From NCBI RefSeq assembly GCF_003574465.1, contig NZ_QOWC01000027.1:1-51194 (forward strand): a stretch of DNA of 51,194 nt. The letters are read 5' to 3'. Source of the DNA: Methylobacterium crusticola (lineage in GTDB: Bacteria; Pseudomonadota; Alphaproteobacteria; Rhizobiales; Beijerinckiaceae). This document shows, one piece after another, positions 17,963-27,706 of this stretch. The translations under genes were made by a program, and so were the position numbers. The notes under the pieces are model-generated. The model was not told the DNA's origin. It made no database searches and worked only from the letters and a program-made list of their open reading frames with translations. How positions within the stretch are numbered: position 1 is the first letter of the stretch; each line of letters starts with the position of its first letter.

Positions 17963-18454
17963 TCAGATGTGGTAGATGTCGATGACGTGATGGATGTAGT
18001 CGTTCTTGAGCACGACCTTCTTGTTCTTGATCAACGGCGTCCCGCCGCCGGTGTCGAGCGTGTAGAACGACGTGCCGAAATGCGTGTCGATGGTCTTGTA
18101 GCGGTAGTTGAAGGTGAGCCAGTTGAAGCGCAGGCGGCAGGCGCCGGCGTCCTGCTCGAGGATCTCGACGTTCGAGATGTTGTGCGAGGTGCGGGGCTCC
18201 GGCAGGCTGGTGGCGCTGGAGCGCTCGGTGCGGATGCGGAAGACCCGGTCCTCCAGGCCGCTGCGGCTGTCGTAGTAGATCAGCGAGATCTCGCCCTGGG
18301 GATCGGTGACGAGCCGGTCGTCGTCGTCCCAGGCCGGCATCCAGAACTCGACGTCGGGGGCGTAGAGCGCGAGCCAGGCGTCGAAGTCGCGGTCGTCCAG
18401 GTAGCGCGCCTCGCGGTAGAGGAACTGCTGCACCTGCTCCAGGGTGAGGGTCAT
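17963..18454 (-). CDS. benB: Benzoate 1,2-dioxygenase small (beta) subunit
   Basis: A 163-residue ring-hydroxylating dioxygenase beta subunit of the cone-shaped SnoaL-like fold. It shows LYREARYLDDRDFDAWL, DVEFWMPAWDDDD and the C-terminal KKVVLKNDYIHHVIDIYHI typical of BenB/XylY. Length is normal (about 160). It has no cofactor and supports the alpha subunit as an alpha3beta3 hexamer. GGAGGAGA precedes the ATG at 18454. It lies between benA (125-base spacer) and benC, in the expected order. Confidence 0.95.
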   Translation of the reverse strand: MTLTLEQVQQFLYREARYLDDRDFDAWLALYAPDVEFWMPAWDDDDRLVTDPQGEISLIYYDSRSGLEDRVFRIRTERSSATSLPEPRTSHNISNVEILEQDAGACRLRFNWLTFNYRYKTIDTHFGTSFYTLDTGGGTPLIKNKKVVLKNDYIHHVIDIYHI

Positions 18455-18579
18455 CACGGGTCTCCTCCGGGCGCGGCAGCCCGCTCGGTCGCCCGCGGGG
18501 CGGCCGGTGCTGCCGTCATGGTCTGGTCGTGGGCTCGGCGCGGGCCGGGGCGCGGCGCGGCGTACGGGGCGGGACGCGC

Positions 18580-19923
18580 CTAGCCGTCCCGGCTCCGGTC
18601 GAGGTGCTTGCGCATCGTCTCCATCCAGTAGCGGTGCTGGATGGCGAACAGGCCCTCGTCCTCGGTCTTGACGCCGCTCATCAGCGGCGCGAGGCCGATC
18701 GCCCGGGCGCCCTCGTCGGGGCCCTGGAGCCAGTGCGTGGCGCCCCGGCAGAGGTCGTTCCACGCCGCCGCCCGGCCGCGATAGCCGATCTGGCAGGCGC
18801 GGAACTCCTCGAGGTCGTCGGGCGTCGCCATGCCGCTCGCGTTGAAGAAGTCCTCGTACTGGCGGATGCGCTGGGCCCGCGCTTCCCGGCCCTCGTTCTT
18901 CGGCGCGATGCAGTAGATCGTGACCTCGGTCTTGTCGACGGCGATCGGCCGGTAGGTCCGGATCTGCGACGAGAACTGGTCCATCAGGTAGACGTTCGGG
19001 TAGAGGCAGAGGTTGCGCGAGCGGCTGATCATCCAGTCCGCCATCGCCTGGCCGTACCGGGCGCTCAGCGCCTCGCGCCGGTCCCAGTTCGGCCGGTCCT
19101 GCGGGTTCGCCCAGGTGGTCCAGAGGAGCAGGTGGCCGTGCTCGAAGGAGTAGAAGCCGCCGCCCTGCTTGGCCCAGCCGCCCGCGTCCATCGCCCGGGT
19201 CTTGTCGACCACCTGGGCCTCCTTGCGGCGGCTCGTGGTGGCGGCGTAGTTCCAGTGCGTCGCGCTGACGTGGTAGCCGTCGGCCCCGTTCTCGGTCTGG
19301 AGCTTCCAGTTGCCGTCGAAGACGTAGGTCGAGTTGCCGCGCAGGACCTCGAGGCCCTCGGGCGACTGGTCGACGATCATGTCGATGATCTTGGTCGCCT
19401 CGCCGAGGTGCTCGGCGAGGGGCTTCACGTCGGGGTTCAGGCTGCCGAACAGGAAGCCGCGGTAGGATTCGAAGCGCGCCACCCGGGTCAGGTCGTGCGA
19501 GCCGTCCCGGTTGAAGCTCTCGGGATAGCCGGCGCCGTCCGGGTCCTTGACCTTGAGGAGCTTGCCGCCGTTGTTGAACGTCCAGCCGTGGAACGGGCAG
19601 GTGAAGGTCGACTTGTTGCCGCGCTTGTGCCGGCAGATCATCGCCCCGCGGTGGCTGCAGGCGTTGATGAAGGCGCCGAGCTCGCCCGCGCGGTTGCGGG
19701 TGATCACCACCGGCTGCCGGCCCATGAAGGTCGTGAAGTAATCGTTCCGGTTCGGGATCTGGCTCTCGTGGGCCATGTAGATCCAGTTTCCCTCGAAGAT
19801 GTGCTGCATCTCGAGTTCGAACAAATCCGGATCCGTGAAGATGTCTCGACGGCACCGGAAGCTCCCGGTCTCGAAATTGTCCTCGACGGCGGTCTCGACG
19901 ACCTGGTTCAGATCTTCCAGCAC
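18580..19923 (-). CDS. benA: Benzoate 1,2-dioxygenase large (alpha) subunit
   Basis: A 447-residue Rieske non-haem iron oxygenase alpha subunit. The Rieske ligands are visible in [14 protein letters not shown] and TCPFHGW. The mononuclear iron site is in [16 protein letters not shown], with the two His and the bridging Asp. With BenB and BenC it dihydroxylates benzoate to the 1,2-cis-diol. The start is GTG 19923 with GGGAGGT upstream. Being first in a run that continues directly to catechol cleavage argues for benzoate, though close relatives act on toluate or anthranilate, and the substrate is inferred. It faces a LysR gene across about 250 bases. Confidence 0.94.
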   Translation of the reverse strand: MLEDLNQVVETAVEDNFETGSFRCRRDIFTDPDLFELEMQHIFEGNWIYMAHESQIPNRNDYFTTFMGRQPVVITRNRAGELGAFINACSHRGAMICRHKRGNKSTFTCPFHGWTFNNGGKLLKVKDPDGAGYPESFNRDGSHDLTRVARFESYRGFLFGSLNPDVKPLAEHLGEATKIIDMIVDQSPEGLEVLRGNSTYVFDGNWKLQTENGADGYHVSATHWNYAATTSRRKEAQVVDKTRAMDAGGWAKQGGGFYSFEHGHLLLWTTWANPQDRPNWDRREALSARYGQAMADWMISRSRNLCLYPNVYLMDQFSSQIRTYRPIAVDKTEVTIYCIAPKNEGREARAQRIRQYEDFFNASGMATPDDLEEFRACQIGYRGRAAAWNDLCRGATHWLQGPDEGARAIGLAPLMSGVKTEDEGLFAIQHRYWMETMRKHLDRSRDG

Positions 19924-20173
19924 GGTTACCTCCCGACCTCGGTCTCAGGTCTTGCGGGCGCAGGAGGTCGCCCCCGGTCCGCGCGAGGCGCCCCGATGTC
20001 CGAGCTCCGGCCTGTCCTGTGCAGAGGGGCGTGGGACCTCGGCGCGGGCCCTCCGGGCCTGTCGCGGCGCGCCGTCCTGCGCTCCCGTGCGTTTCCTCTT
20101 TTTTTAGTTCTAGGGACGGGCGATACCGGGGTCCAAGACCGAATAGGCACGGCATCATGCCCGGGAGGAATAA
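19924..20173. promoter_or_regulatory. Divergent ben-cat / LysR control region
   Basis: This 250-base gap separates the diverging benA and LysR-type genes. It contains a run of T (about 20099-20105), a weak minus-strand promoter match (TTGGAC, 18 bases, TAGAAC at 20136-20107) and the palindrome GGCATCATGCC (20151-20161) just ahead of the regulator's ribosome site. LysR regulators of this class normally bind a T-N11-A box here when activated by muconate or benzoate; no unambiguous box could be assigned by eye. Confidence 0.45.
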
Positions 20174-21082
20174 GTGGAGCTGCGGCACCTGCGCTACTTC
20201 GTGGCGGTCGGCCGCGAGCAGAGCTTCACCCGGGCCGCCGAGACGCTGCACGTCGCCCAGCCGGCGCTCAGCCGGCAGATCCAGGCGCTCGAGGACGAGC
20301 TCGGGGTGGCGCTGATCGAGCGGGGCTCGCGGCCGGTCCGCCTCACCGAGCCCGGCCGCCTGATGTACGACCAGGCCGTCGAGGTGCTGGAGCGGGCCGA
20401 CGAGATGAGGACGCTCGGGCGGCGCCTGCGCCAGGCCGAGCGCAACCGCTTCCGGATCGGCTTCGTCTCCTCGACGCTCTACGGGCGCCTGCCCGAGATC
20501 ATCCGGGGCTACCGGATCAAGCGTCCCGACGTCGACCTGACGCTCCTCGAGTTCATGACCCTCGAGCAGATCTCGGCCCTGAAGGAGGGGCGCATCGACG
20601 TCGGCTTCGGCCGCATCGAGATCGACGACCCGGCGATCCGGCGCATCCTCCTGCGCAACGAGTCGATCGTCGCGGCCGTGCCGGCGGCCTGGGACGGCGC
20701 CGGGCCGCGGGGCTCCCTGCGGCTGCGCGACCTCGCCGGCACCCCGCTCATCGTCTACCCGAAGGGCGCGCGGCCGAACTACTCCGACCGCATCCTCGCC
20801 CTCTACCGCCAGCGCGGCGTCCGCCCGCCGGTGGTGCACGAGGTGCGCGAGCTCCAGACGGCCCTCGGGCTCGTCGCGGCCGAGATCGGATTCTGCCTCG
20901 TGCCGGCCTCGGTGGAGCGCCTGCGCCGCGACGGCGTCGCCTACCGGCCCCTCGACGAGGACGAGGCGCAGATCCCCGTCATCATGAGCTGCCGCCGGGA
21001 CGACCCCTCGCCGGAGATCGAGCTGATCCTCCAGTGCGTGCACGAGGATTACGCCCGCGAGGGCATCGTGTTCGGGGTGTGA
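20174..21082 (+). CDS. LysR-type transcriptional regulator of the ben-cat operon (BenM/CatM/CatR-like)
   Basis: A 302-residue LysR regulator. The N-terminal winged helix-turn-helix reads MELRHLRYFVAVGREQSFTR, then AAETLHVAQPALSRQIQALE, the strongly conserved family opening. The rest is the effector-binding domain, with LEFMTLEQISALKEGRIDVGFGR resembling the CatM/BenM subgroup. The start is GTG 20174 with GGGAGGAA just upstream. Its divergent placement opposite benA and its subgroup make it the likely muconate- or benzoate-responsive activator of the catabolic run. Effector identity is inferred. Confidence 0.9.
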   Translation: MELRHLRYFVAVGREQSFTRAAETLHVAQPALSRQIQALEDELGVALIERGSRPVRLTEPGRLMYDQAVEVLERADEMRTLGRRLRQAERNRFRIGFVSSTLYGRLPEIIRGYRIKRPDVDLTLLEFMTLEQISALKEGRIDVGFGRIEIDDPAIRRILLRNESIVAAVPAAWDGAGPRGSLRLRDLAGTPLIVYPKGARPNYSDRILALYRQRGVRPPVVHEVRELQTALGLVAAEIGFCLVPASVERLRRDGVAYRPLDEDEAQIPVIMSCRRDDPSPEIELILQCVHEDYAREGIVFGV

Positions 21083-21180
21083 GCGCGGGCGCCCCGCGGC
21101 AGCCCGGCCGGATCGCCGGGACCGTCCGGCCGCCGCGGGCGTTGCCGGTTCACGGGATCCGGACGAGCGGGGACATCCAC

Positions 21181-22242
21181 ATGAGCGAGACGGCACTGAT
21201 CGTGGGCGCGAGCGGCATCGTCGGCAGCGCCGCCGCGGAGGTGATGGCGGCCGAGGGCTGGCAGGTGGCGGGCCTCGCCCGCTCGCCGGCGGCGCAGGCC
21301 GGGCTCGTGCCCGTCGCGGCCGACCTCCAGGACCCGGCCTCCCTCCGCGCGGGCCTCGCCGGGCTGCGGCCGACCCGCGTCGTGCTGTCGACCTGGATGC
21401 GAAGGCCCACGGAGGCCGAGATGATCCGGGTCAACGGCGCCATGGTCCGCAACCTGCTCGACGCGCTCCGGCCCGCCGGGTCGGTCCGGCACGTCGCCCT
21501 GGTCACCGGCCTCAAGCACTACCTCGGGCCCTTCGAGGCCTACGGGCGCGGCCGCGTGCCCCAGACGCCGTTCCGCGAGGAGCAGGGCCGGCTCGACGTC
21601 GAGAACTTCTACTACGCGCAGGAGGACGCGGTGTTCGAGGCCGCCGCCCGGGACGGCTTCACCTGGAGCGTCCACCGCCCGCACACGATCATCGGCAAGG
21701 CGGTCGGCAACGCCATGAACATGGGCACGACCCTGGCCGCCTACGCGGTGCTGTGCCGGGAGACCGGCCGGCCGTTCCGCTTCCCGGGCTCGGCCGTGCA
21801 GTGGAACGGCCTCACCGACATGACCGATGCGCGCCTGCTCGCCCGCCACCTGCTCTGGGCCTCGCGCACGCCCGGGGCGGCGAACCAGGCCTTCAACGTG
21901 GTCGACGGCGACGTCTTCCGCTGGAGCTGGATGTGGGGGCGCCTCGCCTCCTGGTTCGGGATCGAGCCCGCGCCCTTCGACGGCACGGTGCGGCCCCTCG
22001 CGGACCAGATGGCGCAGGACGGTCCGGCTTGGGCCGGGATCGCGGCGCGCCACGGGCTCGCGGAGGCCGATCTCGGCCGGCTCGCCTCGCCCTGGCACAC
22101 GGACGCGGATCTCGGCCGGCCGATCGAGGTGGTCACCGACATGAGCAAGAGCCGGCGGCTCGGCTTCCTCGAGTACCAGGCGACGGACGAGGCCTTCCTC
22201 GCCCTGTTCGCGCGCCTGCGCGCCGACCGGCTCATCCCGTGA
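21181..22242 (+). CDS. PRISE-like SDR family NAD(P)-dependent reductase
   Basis: A 353-residue extended SDR. The N-terminus has the cofactor loop LIVGASGIVGSAAAEVM. TGLKHYLGPFEAYG and NFYYAQEDAVFE correspond to the Lys and Tyr motifs of the progesterone 5-beta-reductase/iridoid synthase-like (PRISE) group, which reduces activated C=C bonds of enones. SVHRPHTIIG and TDMTDARLLARHLLWA are further group features. It begins 98 bases after the LysR gene in the same direction and 139 bases before the CoA transferase. The natural substrate is unknown; an enone or enol intermediate of ring catabolism is one possibility. Confidence 0.8.
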   Translation: MSETALIVGASGIVGSAAAEVMAAEGWQVAGLARSPAAQAGLVPVAADLQDPASLRAGLAGLRPTRVVLSTWMRRPTEAEMIRVNGAMVRNLLDALRPAGSVRHVALVTGLKHYLGPFEAYGRGRVPQTPFREEQGRLDVENFYYAQEDAVFEAAARDGFTWSVHRPHTIIGKAVGNAMNMGTTLAAYAVLCRETGRPFRFPGSAVQWNGLTDMTDARLLARHLLWASRTPGAANQAFNVVDGDVFRWSWMWGRLASWFGIEPAPFDGTVRPLADQMAQDGPAWAGIAARHGLAEADLGRLASPWHTDADLGRPIEVVTDMSKSRRLGFLEYQATDEAFLALFARLRADRLIP

Positions 22243-22296
22243 CGGGCGGGGCCCGGCGCGGCCCGGCGCCTTCACGGCGGGCGCGCGCCGGGCCTA

Positions 22297-22332
22297 GACG
22301 CGGACCAAGACGCGGGCCAAGACACGGGCCAA
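22297..22332 (+). repeat. 12-bp tandem repeat upstream of the CoA transferase gene
   Basis: Three direct 12-bp units (GACGCGGACCAA, GACGCGGGCCAA, GACACGGGCCAA) are followed by a partial fourth. The array sits about 50 bases upstream of the CoA transferase start and is non-coding. Regulatory meaning is unknown. Confidence 0.75.
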
Positions 22333-22381
22333 GACGGCCGTGCCGTCGCCCTCCCCGGAACGCCTGCCCGTCGGTGCGCCC

Positions 22382-23617
22382 ATGAACGACCCCGCTCCCC
22401 CGCCCTCCGGACCCCTCGCGGGCGTGCGCGTCCTCGAGCTCGGCCACTTCATCGCGGCGCCGTTCTGCACGCGGCTCCTCGCCGATCTCGGCGCCGAGGT
22501 GATCAAGGTCGAGCCGCCCGGCGGCGACCCGGTGCGCCAGTGGGGCCGGCAGGTCGAGGGCGGCGGGGCACCCTGGTGGTCGATGCACGCTCGCAACAAG
22601 CAGAGCCTCGTGCTCAACCTGAAGCACCCGAAGGCCGTCGGGATCGTGCTCGACCTCGTCAAGGGCTGCGACGCGCTGGTCGAGAACTACCGGCCGGGCC
22701 AGCTCGCCCGGATGGGGCTGACGCGGGCGCGGCTCGACGCCGCCCGGCCCGGCCTCGTGGTGGCCCACGTCTCGGGCTACGGGCAGGACGGGATCTACCG
22801 CGACCGGGCCGCCTTCGGGGTCATCGGCGAGGCGATCGGGGGCCTGCGCTACCTCACGAACCACCCGCCCGAGGCCTCGGACCTGCCGCCGGTGCGGGTC
22901 GGGGTCTCGATCGGCGATTCCATCGCCGGGCTCTACGCCGCCTTCGGGGTCGCCGCCGCGCTGTTCGCGCGCGACCGCCGGGGCGGCGACGGGCGCGGGC
23001 GCACCCTCGACGTGGCGCTGACCGAGTCGGTGCTCAGCATGATGGAGGGGATGCTGCCGGAATACGGGGCGTTCGGCACCGTGCGCCATCCCACCGGCTC
23101 GCGCATCGCCACCGCAGCCCCCTCGAACGCCTACCCGACGGCGGACGGGGCCTGGATCCTGATCGGCGGCAATTCCGACCCGATCTTCGAGCGCCTCACC
23201 GCCCTGATGGGCCGGCCGGAGCTGGCCGCGGACCCGCGCTTCCGGGGCAACGCGCTCCGGGTGCGCAACGTCGAGGCGCTCGACGCCCTGATCGGGGCCT
23301 GGAGCGCGGGCTACGCCGCCCGCGACCTCGACCGCATGCTGGCCGAGGCCGACGTGCCGGCGACCATCGCCTACACGGCGGCCGAGATCGCCGCCGACCC
23401 CCAGTTCCGGGCCCGCGGCATGGTGCGCGAGGTCGAGGACCCGGCGTTCGGCACCGTGCTGCACGCCGGCATCGTGCCGCACGTGCCGGACGATCCCGGC
23501 GCGATCCGCTGGCCCGGGCCCGGCCCGGGCGCCCACACGGACGCGATCCTGCGCGACGCCCTCGGGCTGTCGCCCGGGGCGATCGCGGCCCTGCGCAACG
23601 AGGGAGTGGTGGCATGA
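22382..23617 (+). CDS. CaiB/BaiF (type III) CoA transferase
   Basis: A 411-residue family III CoA transferase. Visible features: GVRVLELGHFIAAPFCTRLLADLGAEVIKVEPP at the N-terminus (CoA-binding region), VENYRPGQLARMGL, VSGYGQDG, and the catalytic aspartate in IGDSIAGLYA. These enzymes move CoA between an acyl-CoA donor and a carboxylic acid without free CoA. The ATG at 22382 fits the family start; an in-frame ATG at 22340 is possible and neither has a strong ribosome site. The stop overlaps the start of the HMG-CoA-lyase-like gene (ATGA), so the two probably work in sequence: activate an acid, then cleave the CoA ester. Confidence 0.9.
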   Translation: MNDPAPPPSGPLAGVRVLELGHFIAAPFCTRLLADLGAEVIKVEPPGGDPVRQWGRQVEGGGAPWWSMHARNKQSLVLNLKHPKAVGIVLDLVKGCDALVENYRPGQLARMGLTRARLDAARPGLVVAHVSGYGQDGIYRDRAAFGVIGEAIGGLRYLTNHPPEASDLPPVRVGVSIGDSIAGLYAAFGVAAALFARDRRGGDGRGRTLDVALTESVLSMMEGMLPEYGAFGTVRHPTGSRIATAAPSNAYPTADGAWILIGGNSDPIFERLTALMGRPELAADPRFRGNALRVRNVEALDALIGAWSAGYAARDLDRMLAEADVPATIAYTAAEIAADPQFRARGMVREVEDPAFGTVLHAGIVPHVPDDPGAIRWPGPGPGAHTDAILRDALGLSPGAIAALRNEGVVA

Positions 23618-24540
23618 CGACGAACCCGGACGGCGTCGCGGTGGTCGAGGTCGGGCCGCGCGACGGCTACCAGGGCATCGGCCCCTTCATCCCGACCGAG
23701 ACGAAGCTCTCCTTCCTGGAGCGGCTCCACGCGGCGGGCCTCACGCGCATCGAGATCGGCTCCTTCGTGAGCGCCAGCGCCCTGCCGCAGATGCGCGACA
23801 CCCCGGCCCTCCTCGCGGCCTGCGGGCGCTGGCCGGCCCTGCGGCCGCAGGTGCTGGTGCCGAGCGAGCGGCGCGGGCGCGACGCGGCGGCGGCGGGCGC
23901 CCGGGAGATCGCCTACGTGCTCTCGGTCTCCGAGTCCCACAACCGCAACAACGTCCGCCGCGCGCCCGCGGAATCGGCGGCCGAGTACGCCCGCCTGCTC
24001 GCGGCGCTCCCCGCCGGCACCTTCGTGCGGCTCAACCTCGCCACGGCCTTCGACTGCCCGTTCGAGGGCCGCATCGGCGAGGCCCGGGTCCTGGCGCTGC
24101 TCGAGAGCCTGGTGCCGATGCGCCCCGAGGCCGAGATCTGCCTGTGCGACACGACCGGGCGGGCCGACCCGGCCCACGTCGCCGCGCTGTTCGCGGCGGC
24201 GCAGGCGCGCTTCCCCGAGGCGAGGAGCTGGGCCTTCCACGCCCACGACACCTACGGTCTCGGCCTCGCCAACGTGCACGCGGCCTACCGCGGCGGCGTG
24301 CGGGTGTTCGACGCCTCCTTCGCGGGCCTCGGCGGCTGCCCGTTCGCGCCGGGCGCCACCGGCAACGTCGCCACCGAGGACGTGGCCTGGATGTTCGCCC
24401 GCATGGGCGTGCCGACCGGCCTCGACCTCGACGCCCTGATCCCGGTCGCCCGCGACGGCGCCGCGATCCCCGGGGGCCTGCCCGGCGGGCGGGTGCGCGA
24501 CGCCCTCGCGGCGGGCCCGCAAGCCTGCGCGGCGCCGTGA
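23614..24540 (+). CDS. Hydroxymethylglutaryl-CoA lyase family protein
   Basis: A 308-residue DRE-TIM metallolyase. The barrel opens with VEVGPRDGYQ (catalytic Arg-Asp), continues with EIGSFVS, and has FHAHDTYGLG (metal-binding His pair) and AGLGGCPFAPGATGN with the active-site Cys and Asn. The family cleaves 3-hydroxy-3-methylacyl-CoA esters, classically HMG-CoA to acetoacetate and acetyl-CoA. Coupling to a CaiB-type transferase suggests it acts on a branched 3-hydroxy acid such as 3-hydroxy-3-methylglutarate or citramalate. Translation start overlaps the transferase stop, with GGGAG as ribosome site. No other leucine-degradation gene is present. Confidence 0.9.
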   Translation: MTTNPDGVAVVEVGPRDGYQGIGPFIPTETKLSFLERLHAAGLTRIEIGSFVSASALPQMRDTPALLAACGRWPALRPQVLVPSERRGRDAAAAGAREIAYVLSVSESHNRNNVRRAPAESAAEYARLLAALPAGTFVRLNLATAFDCPFEGRIGEARVLALLESLVPMRPEAEICLCDTTGRADPAHVAALFAAAQARFPEARSWAFHAHDTYGLGLANVHAAYRGGVRVFDASFAGLGGCPFAPGATGNVATEDVAWMFARMGVPTGLDLDALIPVARDGAAIPGGLPGGRVRDALAAGPQACAAP

Positions 24541-24568
24541 GGGCCGCCGCGCCCGCGCAAGGCCGACA

Positions 24569-24599
24569 CGCCGCGCGACTGAGCGCGGCGCGCCTGTTT
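24569..24599 (+). terminator. Hairpin after the CoA transferase/lyase pair
   Basis: CGCCGCGC and GCGCGGCG form a perfect 8-bp stem around GACTGA, 28 bases past the lyase stop, followed by a short TTT. It looks like a weak intrinsic terminator; the U-tract is poor, so Rho may also act. Confidence 0.45.
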
Positions 24600-24681
24600 C
24601 GATCTGTGGTTGTGCTGCCCGGGTAGCAAATACTTCAGGACTCCAAGCCATAACAGCAACACGGCGAGGAGACGGGGTACG

Positions 24682-27078
24682 ATGTCGATCAGGTCGCGGG
24701 TGTTCGGAGGTTTCGGCCTCATCCTGTTGTTGACGATCGCGGTGGCGGTGGTCGGCTGGCAGAGCCTGACCGGTTTCGCGCGGCGGGTCGACACCGCCAA
24801 CGCGGCGCAGACCCTCGTCGGCGAGATCGGCGACCTGGCGCTCGCCACCGACCGGGCGCTCAAGAGCGAGGACGAGCGCCAGGACGCGGCCCTCGGCCGG
24901 GCCATCGCGCAGGTGCGCGCCGGCGCCAGGGCCTTCGCCGGGCGTCCGGCGGACGGCGCGGAGGCGGGCCGGCAGGCCGCCGGCATCGGCGCGGCGGTCG
25001 ACGGCTTCGAGGGCGCCGTGAAGGCGTTCGGCCTCCAGAAGGCCGAGAAGCGGGCCCTCGCGGAGAAGCACGCGGCCCTGATCGGCGAGCTCCAGAGCGC
25101 GGTCGCCGGGGTCGGCTCGGCGCAGGAGACGCAGCTCACCGAGGCGGGCCAGGCCCTCGAGCGCGGCCTCGCCGACCAGAAGGCGGCCTACAACACCGGC
25201 GTGGTCGTCTCCTTCGCGATCCGCTCCGCCCTCGAGCTGCGGGCCCTGCAGTACGGCTTCTTCTCGGGGAACGCCGACGTCACCGAGATGGAAGTCGAGG
25301 CGAAGGCCAACGCGATCTCGGTCCTGATCAAGCGCCTCGGCGCGATGACGTCCCTCGAGATCGTCCAGCCGGCGAGCGAGGCCCTCGAGCGCTACCGCGC
25401 GCGCCTGACGGCGCCGGAGGCCGCCGGGAGCGAGCGCGCCGCCGCGCTGGCGGAGCGCCAGGCCGAGCTGACGCCCCTGTTCGACGTCCTGTTCCAGGGC
25501 CTGCGCAAGATCGAGCAGGCGCAGAACAACACCCAGACGGGCACCCAGGTGAAGCTTCAGGAGCAGCAGGACCGGGTCGGCTCCGGCGTCAAGCTCCTGG
25601 CGGCGAGCGCCAAGGCGATCGCGGCCGCCAAGGAGGCGCAGGCGCTCGAGTGGCAGCTGATCCAGGGCCGCAGCGACGCGCAGGCCCGGGACCTCGACGC
25701 CGCGGCCGCGACCCTGCTCGACCAGGCCGAGACCATCCTGTACGGCGTGATCGACGACAGGACGCAAGGGGTGCTGCGCGACCTGACCGCCAAGGTGCGC
25801 CAGTTCAAGGACAGCATCCCGGAGATCGTGAAGGCGAACGAGGCCCAGGCCCGGATCTTCGCCGACCTCGACCGCCGGGTGGCGGAGCTCGTCGCGAGCG
25901 CCCGGGGCGTCGGGGCCGGCGAGCTGCGCCAGCTCGCCGCCGAGCGCGACCGGGCGACCTGGCTCCTCGTCGGCGGGGTCGGGCTCGCCTGCGCGATCGG
26001 CCTCGCGCTCGCGCTGCTCATCGGCCGCGGCATCACCCGCCCGATCGACCGGCTCGGCCGCGCCATGCGGGCCCTCGCCGGCGGCGACCTCGCCACGGAC
26101 GTCCCGGCCCAGGGCCGGCGCGACGAGATCGGCGCCATGGCGGGCACCGTGCAGGTGTTCCGCGACGCGCTGGTGGCCAAGGAGGAGGCCGACCGGGCGG
26201 CCGCCCGCGAGGCCGCCGCGAAGGCCGAGCGCGCCGAGCGCCTGGAGGCGGTGACCCGCGCCTTCGAGGCCAACGTGGTGGCGCTGACCGAGAATCTCGG
26301 CCGGGCCGCCTCCGGCATGGAGGCTACGGCCCGCACCATGACGGCGGCGGCGGAGACGACCAACGGCCGCTCCGTCGAGGTGGCGGGCGCCGCCGAGCAG
26401 ACCCTCGCCAACGTCCAGATGGTGGCGGCGGCGAGCGAGGAGCTCTCCGTCTCGATCGGGGGCATCACCGCCCAGGTCGTGCAATCCTCCGACATCGCCC
26501 GGACCGCCGTCGACCAGGCGCGCCGCACCGACGAGACGGTGCAGCGGCTGGTGAAGTCGGCCGACCAGATCGGCGACATCGTGGCGCTGATCTCGGCGAT
26601 CGCCGGCCAGACCAACCTGCTGGCGCTGAACGCCACCATCGAGGCGGCGCGGGCCGGCGAGGCCGGCCGCGGCTTCGCGGTCGTCGCCGCCGAGGTCAAG
26701 GACCTCGCCGGCCAGACCGCGCGGGCGACCGCCGAGATCTCGCAGCAGATCGGGCACATCCAGGAGACCACCGGCAGCGTCGTGCAGGCGATCCGGGAGA
26801 TCTCGGGCGTGATCGAGCAGATGTCGGGCATCGCCGACGGGATCGCGACGGCGGTCGACCAGCAGGGCGCGGCGACGCAGGAGATCGCCCGCAACGTCCA
26901 GCACGCCGCGCAGGGCACGCAGGTCGTGACGAGCGGGATCGTCGAGGTGCAGCGGGAGGCCGGCAGCACGGGCGCGGCCGCCACCGAGGTGCTCGGCGCC
27001 GCCGACCAGCTCGGGCGCTACGCCGGCGACCTCGAGCGCGAGGTCGCGGACTTCCTGACCGGCGTCAAGGCGGCGTGA
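24682..27078 (+). CDS. Methyl-accepting chemotaxis protein with large periplasmic helical sensor
   Basis: A 798-residue chemoreceptor. A membrane helix at about 10-30 and a second at about 427-450 bracket a predominantly helical, charged periplasmic domain of nearly 400 residues, longer than a four-helix-bundle sensor. A HAMP linker ([20 protein letters not shown]) follows, then a methylation/signalling region with the hairpin tip [20 protein letters not shown] and [15 protein letters not shown] near 630-675. The C-terminal end (EVADFLTGV) lacks a CheR/CheB pentapeptide. The ATG at 24682 follows a purine-rich AGGAG site. No che genes are nearby, so it is an orphan receptor; ligand unknown. 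Its stop overlaps the converging downstream gene. Confidence 0.93.
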   Translation: MSIRSRVFGGFGLILLLTIAVAVVGWQSLTGFARRVDTANAAQTLVGEIGDLALATDRALKSEDERQDAALGRAIAQVRAGARAFAGRPADGAEAGRQAAGIGAAVDGFEGAVKAFGLQKAEKRALAEKHAALIGELQSAVAGVGSAQETQLTEAGQALERGLADQKAAYNTGVVVSFAIRSALELRALQYGFFSGNADVTEMEVEAKANAISVLIKRLGAMTSLEIVQPASEALERYRARLTAPEAAGSERAAALAERQAELTPLFDVLFQGLRKIEQAQNNTQTGTQVKLQEQQDRVGSGVKLLAASAKAIAAAKEAQALEWQLIQGRSDAQARDLDAAAATLLDQAETILYGVIDDRTQGVLRDLTAKVRQFKDSIPEIVKANEAQARIFADLDRRVAELVASARGVGAGELRQLAAERDRATWLLVGGVGLACAIGLALALLIGRGITRPIDRLGRAMRALAGGDLATDVPAQGRRDEIGAMAGTVQVFRDALVAKEEADRAAAREAAAKAERAERLEAVTRAFEANVVALTENLGRAASGMEATARTMTAAAETTNGRSVEVAGAAEQTLANVQMVAAASEELSVSIGGITAQVVQSSDIARTAVDQARRTDETVQRLVKSADQIGDIVALISAIAGQTNLLALNATIEAARAGEAGRGFAVVAAEVKDLAGQTARATAEISQQIGHIQETTGSVVQAIREISGVIEQMSGIADGIATAVDQQGAATQEIARNVQHAAQGTQVVTSGIVEVQREAGSTGAAATEVLGAADQLGRYAGDLEREVADFLTGVKAA

Positions 27079-27445
27079 GGCGGGCGCCGGCCTCCGGGCT
27101 CCCGCATCCGTCCCGGGACGGGCTCGCGCCGGCAGCGTCCGCGCCGGGCCCTCCCCCGGGCTCGAACCCGTGCCGCGCGGCGTCCGGGCTCGGTCCTCCC
27201 GGGCCCGCCGGCAGGCTCCCGGCCCGGCGCCGCCCGGCCCGGTGCGCGACCCAGAGGCCGAGCGCGACGCCGGCGCCCGCGACGAGGAGCAGGACGGGCG
27301 CGGTGAGGAGCATCGCCGGGACGGCCGGCACGGCCCGGCCGGGCAGGAACGTCGCGACGGCGAGGAACAGGGCGAAGCCGAGCCCGACCAGCGCGACGGC
27401 GCTGCCGAACCCGAGCAGGGCGGCCTTGAGGAGCGGCCCGGACAT
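27065..27445 (-). CDS. Small predicted inner-membrane protein, unknown function
   Basis: A 126-residue protein not recognised as a known family. Two strong membrane helices are seen at roughly 8-33 ([23 protein letters not shown]) and 42-66 ([23 protein letters not shown]), then an RAGRRRAG basic stop-transfer motif and a Gly/Pro/Ser-rich C-terminus of about 50 residues. The ATG at 27445 has AGGAGG eight bases upstream, which supports real translation and a start well inside the longer open frame. Its 3' end overlaps the chemoreceptor gene by 14 bases, tail to tail. Confidence that it is a gene is moderate. Confidence 0.55.
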   Translation of the reverse strand: MSGPLLKAALLGFGSAVALVGLGFALFLAVATFLPGRAVPAVPAMLLTAPVLLLVAGAGVALGLWVAHRAGRRRAGSLPAGPGGPSPDAARHGFEPGGGPGADAAGASPSRDGCGSPEAGARLTPP

Positions 27446-27706
27446 GGTTCGCCTCCTGGCGGTTGGCCGGCCGCCCCCGCGGCGGCGCGGGCGCCGCACC
27501 CGGGAGCGCTCCGGCGCCGGGGCGGGCGCCGGTTCGGCCGGAGAGCGCGCCGCATCGAGGGCGGGGAGCGGCACCCCGCGGGCCGCGCGAGCGGGTGCCG
27601 CCCTGAGCGGGGTTCGCAAACGTGGCCGCCGGTTCTGCGACGAAAACCGGCGACTTCCGGAAAGAACCCGAGTGGCCGAGGCGCCGGCCCGCCAGCGCAG
27701 GTCTGC

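Noticed and set aside
21049..22275. Minus-strand 408-codon frame opposite the PRISE gene
   Set aside because: Composition is that of an antisense shadow (His/Arg/Gly/Pro-rich); the plus-strand product is a recognisable reductase.
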